64,000 nucleotides of DNA from Holothuria scabra (taxonomy: Eukaryota; Echinodermata; Holothuroidea; Aspidochirotida; Holothuriidae): NCBI GenBank assembly GCA_037179385.1, contig CM074187.1, forward strand, positions 8,929,450-8,993,449. The letters run 5' to 3'. The number at the start of each line of letters is the position of its first letter. Position 1 is the first letter of the stretch. Of the stretch, positions 48,453 to 59,164 are shown piece by piece. A program made the position numbers and the translations under genes. The notes below the pieces were generated by a model. The model did no database searches. It saw nothing but the letters and a program-made list of their open reading frames with translations, and was not told where the DNA came from.

Positions 48453-48985
48453 TAGCGTGTTCGATTTGCTTCCTTTGACTTACTCGAGCCTCGAGCTAGG
48501 GGTACGATGGTCATGCGCAGTTGGGTGAAATTAACGAATGTTTTACGGTAATTATTGGAGAAGTTGGTTCACAATAGCCAATGACAGAGCCCGTAGCTGG
48601 ATGGCAGAGCAAACTCTGGTACGTACGTATTACATGCGGTTCGCTTGTACGATGAGCGTAGACTCGAAACAATGCTCATTTAGAAAATTCTCGAGAAATA
48701 ACACTTGAGTGACTTCACTAATTCCGACATCAACCACTTTTCACAAGTCAGAAGTTTCATGTTTACCCCACTGCATTTACATGCTCAGAAATTGTTCACG
48801 AAAGCATGTTGTTCGTTTAGCTGCCATGTTTTCCCAAAGCACGATGGGATGTTTACCTAAGTAACCGACTTGAAGGGTCGCTCACTTGGGCCTGGCGCGA
48901 GTAAGCGCGAACACTGACGTCATTAGCTAATCGAACGTAGTCGTGCCAGACACGAGTTAACTCGGGCGAGTAATCGAACACGCTA
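48453..48985. mobile_element. CpG-rich MITE with TA-type ends
   Basis: TAGCGTGTTCGATT at the left and its exact complement at the right give a 14 bp inverted repeat over 533 bp. Outside the ends no 8 bp duplication is seen. A TA dinucleotide at each edge is compatible with TA duplication (Tc1/mariner-like), although it may equally be part of the repeat. The interior is rich in CpG and ACTCG/CGAGT words. Confidence 0.7.
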
Positions 48986-49149
48986 AATATGTTTCACACC
49001 GCAGATTTCCTGTGGAGCACTGTAAGCCCTTTCTTTGGGTTTCATAGATTTAATGTCAGTGCTCCCCTTCACAATCTGTTCAACTCATATATTTATGCCA
49101 TGCATATGTTGCCAATATTTTTACCTTACTGAAGAGAATGTGTCAAAAA

Positions 49150-49420
49150 TAATACAAGGAAATGAAAGTGCATGTAAGATTCTTTACTGAACTGAATATT
49201 AATGCTTGGAACTCTCTCCCAGCACACATTGTAAATGAAATAAAAGACTTTAAAAAGAACAATTCCAAGTCAAAATTTGACACACTATGGAAACAAAACA
49301 ACTTGTAGTACTTTGGCTACAGAACTGTGTTGTGTCACTTCAAACTAAAGTTCTGCTTAGGCTAGAGACAAAATGGTCTCGATCAGCCCAACCTGACTGA
49401 TGATGATAGGATTAAGAATG
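49150..49420 (+). pseudogene. 5'-truncated LINE tail (RT C-terminal end plus 3' UTR)
   Basis: The frame reads ...FFTELNINAWNSLPAHIVN... and ends KQNNL-stop at about 49307. The AWNSLP motif is the hallmark of the C-terminal region after the reverse transcriptase in CR1/L2/Jockey-type non-LTR retrotransposons. The short 3' UTR ends in a TGATGATGATAGG tract, as in elements with microsatellite-like 3' ends. Everything upstream of this tail is missing, as expected from incomplete target-primed reverse transcription. Confidence 0.7.
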
Positions 49421-49959
49421 TTAAGAATCCAGGTAACTCTAAAAACTGAGTTCAATGTATTGTCCTTATAGGTCTATTCGTTGAAATTTATTGCAAGTTG
49501 CAGATATTGAAATGAAGATTTAAAAGACTAAAAACTTAAGACTAGCCTAGGCCCAAATTACAAGATTACAGTTAGTTTCCGACCCTTTTATTTTCATCAC
49601 AAAACATCTTTTTGGGAGGCGGAAAGTAATGGAATGGAATGTGATATCAGAGGTACTTTTGTCGAATTTGAAGATTCCATCAACTTTTCCTTAAAGTTTC
49701 AAACTTCATCAATGTCTTTTACTATTCAATGCGACACCTGTTACTGCCATGTTGTCTTTCCAAGCAACATTGTTACTAAAGGCTTTAGTATACTAATACA
49801 TACTTACGTACAGGTATACTGTATTCAGTGCTGTGAACAATTGTTCTCACATTCAGCATATGCCTACCTATACAAGCGGACTAATTGTATGTTAAAAAAT
49901 ACAAGTCCATGACCAGACTTGACTTTTAGAAAAAAGGTCATACAATTCATAACCAGTGC

Positions 49960-50245
49960 TATGGTCAAGTGGATGACGGTGGCATTTGAAGTGATGAAGC
50001 TTAGCAACCAGGAGGTCTGGAGTTTGATGCCTGGCCGGGTCAAAGTAAGGTGGATTTTTCATCCTAGAACAATCTAACGTTATGGTTTTCCCATCTGAAC
50101 TGGCCTTTCAAAAAAAATACCAAATTTGATCCAAATTGTTGAGCTGATTGCCACCCGCCATGAAGTTGTAATTAATTAATAAGCCAAGTTGGCTTGCTCC
50201 CACATTTGTGGTCACTTAGCGTCGTTAAACAACTGCCCTTCAAGG
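49960..50245 (+). mobile_element. tRNA-derived SINE
   Basis: The head resembles a tRNA gene. An A-box-like GGTCAAGTGGATGACGG lies at about 49963. About 50 bases later comes ACCAGGAGGTCTGGAGTTTGATGCC, whose end matches a decayed B box (GGTTCGANNCC). It is followed by the CTGGCCGGGTCA junction typical of invertebrate tRNA-type SINEs. The unique body runs on to a tail containing CACTTAGCGTCGTTAAAC. B-box substitutions suggest an old, inactive copy. It sits in the presumed Smad2/3 intron. Confidence 0.7.
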
Positions 50246-50250
50246 CCTGA

Positions 50251-50517
50251 TATTCTTTTCGATGAGGATGCTCAAAAAGTTTTAGGCCAAGGCTATCCAC
50301 AAATTTCATTGTTGTCTTGTACTTGGATTTGAAATCTGAAGTTTAGCTATTTTTAACACATGTAAGTTCAAACATTACTTTCCGCCCCAAGATTTTTAGG
50401 GGCCGAAAGTAATGGGCAGAAACTACCAAAGACCCCAAATTACACTAGGCCTAACATTAGAGCTACAGTACAGAATAATAGCAATGACATAGGGCCTTAT
50501 TGAAGTTGTGCAACTTT
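50251..50517 (-). other. Start of Smad2/3 intron 1, no other feature
   Basis: This is intronic by position, immediately downstream of the Smad donor. It contains AGGCCTAA-type words and a GGGGCCGAAAGTAATGGG stretch, echoing GGCGGAAAGTAATGG at 49617, but nothing else recognisable. Confidence 0.5.
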
Positions 50518-50523
50518 CCTCAC
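50518..50523 (-). other. SMAD2/3: Splice donor of Smad2/3 exon 1
   Basis: On the minus strand the exon ends in AAG and is followed by gtgagg, a good match to the U1 donor consensus. The Smad reading frame stops at the TGA inside this donor, which confirms that the homology ends at the splice site. Confidence 0.85.
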
Positions 50524-50729
50524 CTTGGTATTGTAATGCAGTTTGTCTGACTGTTTTGAGTTGATATGGCTCTCTCTAACTCTTCTATTCCACCTGTCTT
50601 TTTTAGTCTTCTCACTAAGCTCTTCACCGCTTTTTCTGAATAACGATCATCGTCATTGCCATCTTTTCTCCACCCAAGGAGACGTTTGACAATGGGCGGC
50701 GTGAATGCATGCTGAATAATACTTGACAT
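50524..50729 (-). CDS. SMAD2/3: Smad2/3 first coding exon (start of MH1 domain)
   Basis: First coding exon of a receptor-regulated Smad, the cytoplasmic-to-nuclear transducer of TGF-beta/activin/Nodal signalling. The ATG is at 50729-50727 with A at -3. The 68 complete codons begin MSSII..., followed by [12 protein letters not shown], then an acidic linker, then [21 protein letters not shown] and ...TQN...CITIP. This matches the N-terminus of vertebrate Smad2/Smad3 nearly residue for residue, including the basic helix region of MH1. Vertebrate Smad3 lacks the QHA residues seen here between MSSII and FTPP. The exon ends ATACCAAG followed by gtgagg, so codon 69 (Arg) is split in phase 2; from memory this is where vertebrate SMAD3 exon 1 ends. 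The MH1 zinc-binding and beta-hairpin part, the linker, MH2 and the SSXS tail must lie in later exons, to the left, and I could not find them. Family assignment is sure; whether the gene is single-copy Smad2/3 is inference. Confidence 0.95.
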
Positions 50730-51500
50730 TTTATAGTTTTGAAACTGTTTTATAGTGTGTGACTTAACTCACACTGGTAATTATGATAATGGACTGTTAC
50801 TTGTTATGGCCTTCCCTAGGCTAGGCTAACTCAATAACTGCTTTTGCAAGGTTAATGGCCTATGCTGAAGGCCTCAGGCTAGGCAATTGCAATCAAGGTG
50901 TAGGCTATGCTATGCTCAATGCCTTTTTTTTTATTTCGAGACGTGTGATGATCAGCCTAACCCAAGGTAAGCCTAACGTTAGGCCTATGTAGACCGGACG
51001 GAGTACAAAATGAAAATCCGCATTCGATTTGGAAATAGCCTAACGTTAGCCTAACGCTATTGCCAAAGCCCACACAGCAACAAGCAAACATCCACTGTCG
51101 TGAGGTAAAAACATGACAGAACACGGTTTTTGCAATTGTCACACTACGAATTTCGAAGGAACCAAAGATGTGTAAAACACGTCTGTTTCTCCGCTGTCAA
51201 GGAATGCGTTCAGAGTGATTCAGAACACTCTTTCGATCGGAGAAAAAGACCGAGCTCGTTTGTGGTAAGGTGACTGACAGTGATAGCATAAGCTTCATAC
51301 ACAGTTTACTATACTACTGGCAAACTACTAAGGTTGAGGCTAGGCAATTGCGCCTACTATCCAGTGCTAGTGTGTACTGTTTCGATACTGTCAGACTACA
51401 GATCCATGTAGTCAAGTTGGCAGCCGTACAGATCTGGGCAAGCTAGCTCGACGCGACGTTCCGCTTTGTAAAATCAGATACCTCAAAATGAGAAAAGGGG
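50730..51500 (-). promoter_or_regulatory. SMAD2/3: Probable Smad2/3 5' UTR and promoter region
   Basis: This stretch lies directly upstream of the Smad ATG on the minus strand. The part from about 50930 to 51480 holds many CpGs, unlike the CpG-poor AT-rich sequence to the left. No acceptor-like polypyrimidine tract plus AG is visible just before the ATG, so the ATG exon probably carries 5' UTR. A TATAAAA word lies close to the ATG but is too near to be a credible core promoter. The region also carries two copies of a GCCTAACGTTAG word (about 50971 and 51039). The start site cannot be placed by eye. Confidence 0.45.
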
Positions 51501-52506
51501 GTGCTATTTATCGTACTAAAATTTGTATAGATTATTAAAAGACCGTAAATTTCTTTCAATGAAAATTAGGCTACATACAGTGAACCGGTTCATGACATGA
51601 CCATGCAAAAACCGGTTCATTTGTCTGTCCTACAGTGGACATAATGGAACCATACATGACAGACCACCGATGTAAATTGTCTGAGGGCCGTGAGGTTGGT
51701 CACGTATAGTCCTTTAGAGGACGTAGATTCTTCGGAAAACGGTGAAAGTTTTGGTTTCGCCAAACAGCCCAATTGCAGGAGGGTAAAGGGGACTTCAAAA
51801 AAGCATTGTTCTAAAAACATTCCTGTCAAAAAATCCGACCTGGTGGTCTTATAGGAAAAGCTTGAGGATGGGATATGAGGCAAGTATGTGGAACAAAAAG
51901 AATTGCCATCACAGGCGACACCTGAAGGTGACCAGAGTGTGTAGAATGGAGAGGGATCAGGAAACGGGGGGGGGGGGGGTAACTCCAATGGGGCCGGAGG
52001 AATCAGTAGCGTATCACCCGGGGGAAAGTGCCCCACTGACTGGTTCGACCGGGGAAAGCAGTTCAATCCACCGGGTTGAAAAGGCGGAAAAATGAAGGAA
52101 ACGGATAGAAAGGGGGAAAGAAGAGCGAAAGGCAAAGATATTATTTAGCTTCAGAGGCGCCACCAACATTTTTCCGCTACTTGCCAATCAGGCTAGGTGT
52201 TCAGGCTTAAAGTCTCCTTCTCCGCATGCATATCTATTGGTCCACTTTTAATATGCATTTTCTAAAGTCCTCCCGACCCTCTGGCAAAAAGACGGTTCGG
52301 CGTTGAAACCAAAACATGATGATACCGTATCTTTAGCACATATATTGTAGTTTACATAGTATTCGCCCACTTACGAAATGTACTGAGCTAATTTTGCAGG
52401 ACTTGAATTCGAGCAAGGGCCTGAAAAAAATCAAGCAGTATACCATATCCTTCTCAATCTGGCATGTTTTGATTACACTGAAAACTCCTGCAGGTGTGCC
52501 AATGAC

Positions 52507-53238
52507 CATGGGCGTCCAGAAGGGAGGGGGCAAGGGGGGAACCTGCCCCCCTGAAAAATCAAACTTGTGAAAAAATTAATTAAAAACTGAAATAAAAAAA
52601 AATTAAAAGTAAATCATCAAAATATCTTCACTCACAGCGTCAGTTTCTACTTGTGAAATATGGGACATTTGACCAGGAATAGCAAAAGAGAAGATGGTGC
52701 AGTATGCTGAATAGTGAAATCGTAACTTGGGGACCATCATTCGTGATATCTATTGGAAATTTGTACGTGAAAACCTTGGTCTTGGTTTGGTCCCGTGCTG
52801 ATCTCAAGTGGCAATGCGCGGATGTAACTGGGATATACAAGGTGAATATGGGGGGGGGGGGGTATTATTCATAATTGGGTAACGGATATAGGCTTATATA
52901 GGCTCTTTGACAGTTGTAAGTTTTATCGTGCATAGGCGTGCGAGGCCGTGACCGAGAGGCAGATTTCCCTTCAACAATTTTTTACATTGAAAATTCTAAA
53001 ATCTAAAAAATTACAGACAAGAAATTCCTGTTTCAGGACTGGGTACATGCAGCTTATACTGTAACACTCGCCAAGTGTCGTTTCCGGCCATCTGGAGGGT
53101 TTGTAAGGCCCAAAATTTTCTTGTACGCTCCGCGCCAACCTATGGTGGCGCTCCGCTTAGATAGTGTACACAATTCAATCATCCATGAATGATCGACCTT
53201 GTCCCCACCCCCTGAAAAAATTTCTGCCGACGCCCATG
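52507..53238 (+). mobile_element. hAT-like element, CATGGGCGTCC family, copy A
   Basis: Ends CATGGGCGTCC and GACGCCCATG; flanks CCAATGAC and CCAACGAC (7 of 8) as target duplication; 732 bp. Same family as 57488-58281, which is inverted relative to it. The interior contains a poly-G run and a shared module TTTTCTTGTACGCTCCGCGCC...GGTGGCGC. No coding capacity. Confidence 0.88.
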
Positions 53239-53499
53239 CCAACGACCCTTTCAATATTTGTCTGAACTTAAAACGATGCATTAATGCCATGGTAATACTT
53301 TTATGAAAAAATCGGAACGATTACCAAAATCACCACTCCTTCTGGCAGCTTAAAAATTCAGCCTCACTTAATAGTATTGGTCAATAGGCCTACTTTTCCC
53401 CATAATGGTAGAAGACTCAGGCGAAACTTGCTCAAATTTTCTGAGATTGATTTTTCAATTGTCAGATAGTGGAAGGCTGAAGGGTGCAGGTGTAGTATA

Positions 53500-53660
53500 C
53501 ATTTGCAAAAGAATTTTGCCCGAAAGATGGTACTTTTTACGTGGTAATTTTCTGATCATTTTGAAGGCTAACTCGTTTTTATAAAAGTGATCGTGTTATT
53601 GCAAACGAAAACTTAAAGTAAAGAATGTTTAGATTCTGATCACAAGCCTTGGAATGCCAT
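53500..53660 (+). repeat. Dispersed repeat related to the right end of the window
   Basis: Shares with 63770-63890 the order CTGATCATTTT/CTGGTCACTTT, then GCAAACGAAAACT, then GAATGTTTAGAT, then AAGCCT, then ATG(C/T)CATTT. Non-coding. Confidence 0.6.
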
Positions 53661-54521
53661 TTCTGGGGGCGTCTGAGGGGGGGGGGGATTTTTTAAAATA
53701 TTCTCTAAGCTCCACGCTAAACGATGCATTGTAAACACAAATTAGTCAAACAGTGCCTGAACTGACTAGTCACGTTAGTCACCAATACTGACTAATATTT
53801 GAACAAAATATTTGACCCAGTTGAATTAATTTCCTACAAATATTAAGCCGCCTTGACTAAGTTTTGACTAACATTGTTTAATACCCTACATTTCATTTCG
53901 ATTTGGGGGAGGGGACACTAACGAAAAAGTCCCCCGCCCCCACTTTTTTCACCTGAAAGTTAAAAGTAAGGTACTACAAGAAAGACTGTTCATGTAGGGT
54001 ATGAAAGGTTTCCTCTACCGATTACGACTTTCTGTATCAATAATTCCACATGTTTACTCTGAAAATCCCAAACAAATTTCGCGATGATGTTCTTATTTCA
54101 CTTGCATATCAAACATACCCACATTTTCATCGGTATCTATGATTTTGTCGACTGTTCGTGTGCAAAGTGCAGCAGGTGTGACGGTTATGAAGGAGCACAA
54201 CATTTAGGAATATGAAGAAGAGGAATCGTCCCCTTCTATGTTTTAATGAAATGTGTAGTCTTTAGGGAATGACTAGCCTGGAAGGCTGAAATTGGCAAAC
54301 AAATTTTAAGGAAACTAAAAATGTCTCGGTGCACGGTTCTGTGATTCTAATTACTTAAGTTATATATAGAGTACACCCGGTATTTAAATTCACATTGACC
54401 GTGTAGTCCGTTGAAGTAATTACCCCCACTTTCAAGACCATGTTTTGAAAACTTTGGATTTTCCTAGTAAATAAAAGTATTGAAACATTTGGCACCACGT
54501 TGCATCTGGGCCCCGGACACC

Positions 54522-55238
54522 CAGTGGCATAACTACAGGGGGTAGGCGGCTCTGAAAAATGAAGAATTCAGAAATTTGCCATTGTGAAAGCAGCTTACTG
54601 TGTGGTATTGACAACATGATATTCCTAAATCTCTCCAATAAAAGCTCCGTATTCGCCATTATTTTTTTTAAAAAGCATAATTTTCCGCGCGCTTCGCGCG
54701 CCGCAAATTGCATTTCCTAAGCAGAAGTTGTCGCTCATGCCTTCAGTTTAGTAAGATTTTCCGAGCCCTGGAAGTGAAGAAGTTGGAAATTTGGTATATA
54801 TGACACCAGACCTCCAAGTGACACAAGTTACTACAGTGCTATTTTCAGAAGTTTCCTTTCATAAAATTCCAAATTTTCTCTAGTATAAGCTCTTTACTCA
54901 AAAACTTTCGGCAGAGAGCCTCATTTCGCAGGCGTTGGATAACATTATGACGCAACAACGATCTTTGGTCGCCGCTCAATCTCAGATTTGCCAAAAGGAA
55001 ATGAAAATTCTTCAGCAATCCCCCAACTTTTCAAATTTCCTAGGAAACCCAGAATCCAAACTTTTCTGCAATAAAAGCTCCATATTTTCAAATATTTGAA
55101 AATGCAAAAATTTCAGCGCGCTTCACGGACCGCAATTTTAGTTCCTTAGTACAGTGGTGTTCACGATTAAAAAATCGTAAAAATTTGGATGCTTGCCCAC
55201 TCCACCCCTTCCCGCAAAAATGTCTAGCTACGCCACTG
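54522..55238. mobile_element. hAT-type MITE, CAGTGGCATAACTA ends
   Basis: CAGTGGCATAACTA at the left and TAGCTACGCCACTG at the right, with flanks CGGACACC and TAGACACC (6 of 8); 717 bp. CAGTGGCGTAGCTA-like ends are a recurrent hAT terminus in invertebrates. GCGCGCTTCGCGCGCCGC at about 54690 and CGCGCTTCACGGACCGC at about 55116 are internal GC-rich repeats. Confidence 0.85.
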
Positions 55239-55879
55239 TAGACACCTTTCCAGGACAGGAGAAAATTTAGACCAGAAGTCACACCCACTTTGAAATCAAA
55301 TCGACGCCCTTGCTACATTCCTACCAAATCACTGTCAGATATCATCACAAATTTGCAATGATATGAGTGACTAACGTGGTTTAATCAAGTCAGACATCAC
55401 TTGACTAATTTGTGTTTACAGTGTATTGGTGTTTAGCTTAGAAAGTCTTTCGAACAGAACTATATATTTCGGGCAGAAAAATCTCCTGCCCTGAAACTAA
55501 AATGTTCCGCTATACGCCAAAGGCCCAGCTTCATGTAGGTTTCTTGTTGAAAACTTCATTAATCCTTTGCCTCTTAATAATATTGTAAAGCCTTTGCGAA
55601 CGGGGGGGGGGGGGGCTCACCAGGTATATATGAGCATTTTCCCCCAGATACCCCCATTTTACCCCAGACGCCACTGGAATAAATATGCATTTGAGAAAAT
55701 GTTTCTTTTGAGTTTTATGGGGAGGATATTCATCTTGGCACCTTGATTATTGTATTTGGTCTTTTAACCCTCACTGTTGCCATTAACCCTTAAAAATCTT
55801 TCAGGCCTAAGTAAGTTTTCTGCAATCACGCTCAAAATTAATGGCGCACTTCACTTTTCTTCTTTTAGTGTCACAATTT

Positions 55880-56860
55880 CATCTGGACAGTCGGTAAGGT
55901 TATTTCATGTACACCCATATGGGCATGGTATGGGGTCCATTTAATTCAGTTTGCATCTAAGACTGATGAGGGCCCTATATGGGCATAGCTCACATGCTAT
56001 ATTACAAGGCAGATCCATATTTTCCCCACATGTCAGTCGTTACATGGGCCCCAGAACTGTCCCACATGGGTCAATAGCTCATCAAAAAGTAGTGTACGCA
56101 AAACTTAAGTTGTTCATTTTACAACAAAATTTCTTCATTGTTCCAGTTAAGGTAAGTTAAAACAGTTATATTTCGAAATAATATCTTTAGGTGGAACCAA
56201 ATCATGAAATGCCGATTTGTATTCAAAATACCCGATTTGATTTTGACGATTGCAAACTTTCAAATCGTGTGGAATAAGAATAAAATAAAAATAACTATAA
56301 TTATGCGTCAATCCATGCCCAAAACCACCATGACGTGCCGGATTTCAAGTGTCACCGAAAATATGGATCGCAATTAAACCAGTTCTTAGTTTCCTGATCC
56401 CCGTGACATACAGTTCTCAGAATCACGTGTAGCGGGCCGTGTGAAAATATTTGTGGCTACTAAGGCCAAATCCTCTAAGCTGTCTAAATCTGGAATGAAA
56501 AACTTCCTTTTGCCACACTGAGAAAACAATCCCATAACTTAATGATTTTACAGACAAAAAATGGGGTGCGCCCAATCAAAAAAGTATGATTCGCTTAGTG
56601 TCCAGTAAGATGAACATCACAAACTTAGGTCAACCAGACCTCTGAACACAACCCCAGACAACAAAACACCTAAAAATACATCATGAGCCCCCACATTTGT
56701 GAGGTTGATGATCGTAACATTTCATTGTGGGTCATGTGGCAAATCACATAAGGCCCCTAATAGTACAGGGTGAAAATCATATTGGCCCATTAAGGGCCAA
56801 GAAATGAGTCCCATAAGAGTCCCATATGGAAATGTCACCTGAGAAACTGAGGCAGGATCG
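55880..56860. repeat. Region with CCCATATGG-type words shared with the foldback arms
   Basis: CACCCATATGGGCATGG, GTCCCACATGGGTCA and CATAAGGCCCCTAATAG resemble the inner arm of foldback copy 2 (GTCCATATGACCCATATGGG, ATCCCACATGGGTCA and CCCCTAATGGGGTAG at 12.4-13.3 kb). Similarity is patchy, so this is at best a distant relative of the foldback family. Confidence 0.35.
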
Positions 56861-57487
56861 ATAGTCCTCCAGATTCTCTGGTAAAGAGCCGTTCGGCGAA
56901 ACCAAACTTTAAACTACTTCCCGAAGAAGCTATTATGTCCACTGGGGAACAACATTTGACGAACTTTATGGCCCTTCTACCGGATCGATATAGAGTTCTG
57001 TGGTTAATCAATAGAGGGATTAGGTCTCAAACTGGTATGGGACTTCTTCCTCGGGTTTTGTCAGCATGCCACCTAATCAAGTCACTACAGTGAACACAAT
57101 TTAGCAACCTTTTGTTACAATCTTACTAAGACCAGAGAGTTGTTATGTTGAATAAGGAGCGCATCCAGGGGGGGGGGGGCATTTCCCTCCTTTTACGCCA
57201 CATAGCCAATAACAGACACTAAAAATTAGCAGAACATTCAGGCCCGTAAGAACGGTGTTCGATGGTTTTGTTCGAACCTCCTCTACTAACACCTCCCTGC
57301 TTGAGACGCAAACTATTCCCCGAACTCGTACAGAGGTTCGATAGAATCAGCGTTTCATGTTTGTCTCTCACTTCTGCTCAGTAAAGACGTTTCTATTTTA
57401 ATTTCAGCGGCACATGGCATTGCCTTATACGGATCCTTTTCGTAGCACCCAAAAGGTTTATTTGCTTCCAATAACAATGGTGCATTT

Positions 57488-58281
57488 CATGGGCGTCCGC
57501 AGAAATTTTTACAAGGGGGGGGGGGAGGTCATTCATGGATGATTGTATTGTGTACACTATCTAAACGGAGCGCCACCATAGGTTGGCGCGGAGCGTACAA
57601 GAAAATTTTGGGCCTTACAAACCCTCCAGATGGCCGGAAACGACACTTGGAGAGTGTTATAAGCTGCATGTACCCAGCCCTGAAACAGAAATTTCATGTC
57701 TGTCATTTTTAGATTTTTAGAATTTTCAGTGTAAAAAATTGTTGAAAGGAAATCTGCCTCTCGGTCACGGCCTCGCACATCTATGCACGATAAAACTTAC
57801 AATTGTCAAACAGCCTATAAAAGCCTATATCCGTTACCCAATTATGAATCATACCCCCCCCCCCCCCCGCCGTATTCCGTATTCACCTTGTATATCCCAG
57901 TCACATCGCGCGTCGCCACTTGAGATCAGCACGGGACCAAACCAAGACCAACACATTCATCAGTAGTCGGATGCCATATGCACACTACATACCTGACAAC
58001 TAGTACAATTTTGGCATAGTTTTTACAATTACAAATTTCCAATACATGTCACGAATGATGGTCCCCAAGTTACGATTTCACTATTCAGCATACCGTCTTC
58101 TCTTTTGCTATTCCTGGTCAAATGTCCCATATTTCACGAGTAGAAACTGATGCTGTGAGTGAAGATATTTTGATGATTTATTTTTAATTTTTTTTATTTC
58201 GATTTTTAATTCATTTTTTTCACAAGTTTGATTTTCCAGGGGGCAAGTGCCCCCTGCCCCCCCCCCTTCCAAACGCCCATG
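57488..58281 (-). mobile_element. hAT-like element, CATGGGCGTCC family, copy B
   Basis: Same ends as copy A with a perfect 8 bp duplication GTGCATTT (57480-57487 and 58282-58289); 794 bp, inverted relative to copy A. The perfect duplication suggests it is the younger of the two. It differs by short insertions, for example near 57960-58030. The two copies form a ~0.7 kb inverted repeat 4.2 kb apart. Confidence 0.92.
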
Positions 58282-59164
58282 GTGCATTTGTTGTTAAAAT
58301 CTCAAGTGAGTCTAAACAATCCATCGGTCCGATTAGGTTGATAGTTCGTATTGGCTATATGGCGTATGTTTTTGACTACTATATGAAGTAGTATAACATT
58401 CAAAAATGCTACTAGTGCAATTCATTTTGTCGTCCCTCTTCTTTTGAAAAGCCATGTTTAATGAAACTCAAAGAAAAGCTTTATCGACCGATGATCAGGC
58501 AACAGATTTCACCTCGTAATTCGCAAACACATTTTAGGGATGATGTGTAGGTACTTACTACCGAAGGGTCTTCGCCGAACAAACTTTTTCATGGAAATAA
58601 TATATTTCTAATGCAGCATCTAGGATTCCCTGTCTGGCATCACCATGCATGGCTGACACTTTATTACTAATAGTCTAGAAATATATATAAATTTGCACAG
58701 TTTCCATGCCATGGCACTTGTAAGAAAATTAGAAGCACATCTCTATTCTCTTTCTTCAGGGAAAAGCAGTGCTTGTTCCAATGAATAGGATGTATTCTTA
58801 TGTGGTTCCTATAAAAAATCTCGTCGAAATGCGAGTCTCTTCACCATAAATTTACGTTTCTCCAAAGACCTTTAAGCTTTGGACATATTCCTAAAGTAGT
58901 CGTGCCTCACTGCTTGTTGATCACTTTAAAACATGTTCTCAAGCTACCGACACTTTCTTTAAAGGCTTGGTGTAACAGAAATGATCTCCTTTTGCAAATA
59001 GGTTTTGTTGAAGGAATTGAAACTTACCATGCAGACTCTGAATAGGCCAACAAATTGTGTCATGGGAATGATATGCCTAATTTCAGCGCGCTTTGCATGG
59101 TTTCGTCGTGGCTGTACTATATCCCTTGACCACTACTATACAATAGTACTACCCATTTTTTTCC

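Larger units (their letters stand above)
51633..56944. mobile_element. Possible large TIR element holding nested insertions
   Basis: CAGTGGACATAAT at 51633 is matched by ATTATGTCCACTG ending at 56944. Just inside, TTCTTCGG and GTTTGGTTTCGCC(A/G)AAC(A/G)GC also match in inverted order, giving homology beyond the 13 bp ends. Flanks CTGTCCTA and GGGAACAA do not match, and a second copy of the GTTCGGCG...GAAACCAAA end lies at about 52293, so two diverged elements rather than one 5.3 kb element are also possible. The elements at 52507 and 54522 lie inside. Confidence 0.35.

Noticed and set aside
50740..50760. TATA box of Smad2/3
   Set aside because: TATAAAA lies too close to the ATG to leave a normal 5' UTR; likely a chance AT-rich word.
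51617..52135. 172-codon Pro/Phe-rich minus-strand frame
   Set aside because: Lies across a G-run and a putative transposon end; the proline run is the translation of low-complexity sequence.
55952..55990. Hammerhead ribozyme suggested by ACTGATGAG
   Set aside because: No CGAAA core partner or flanking stems at the required spacing.
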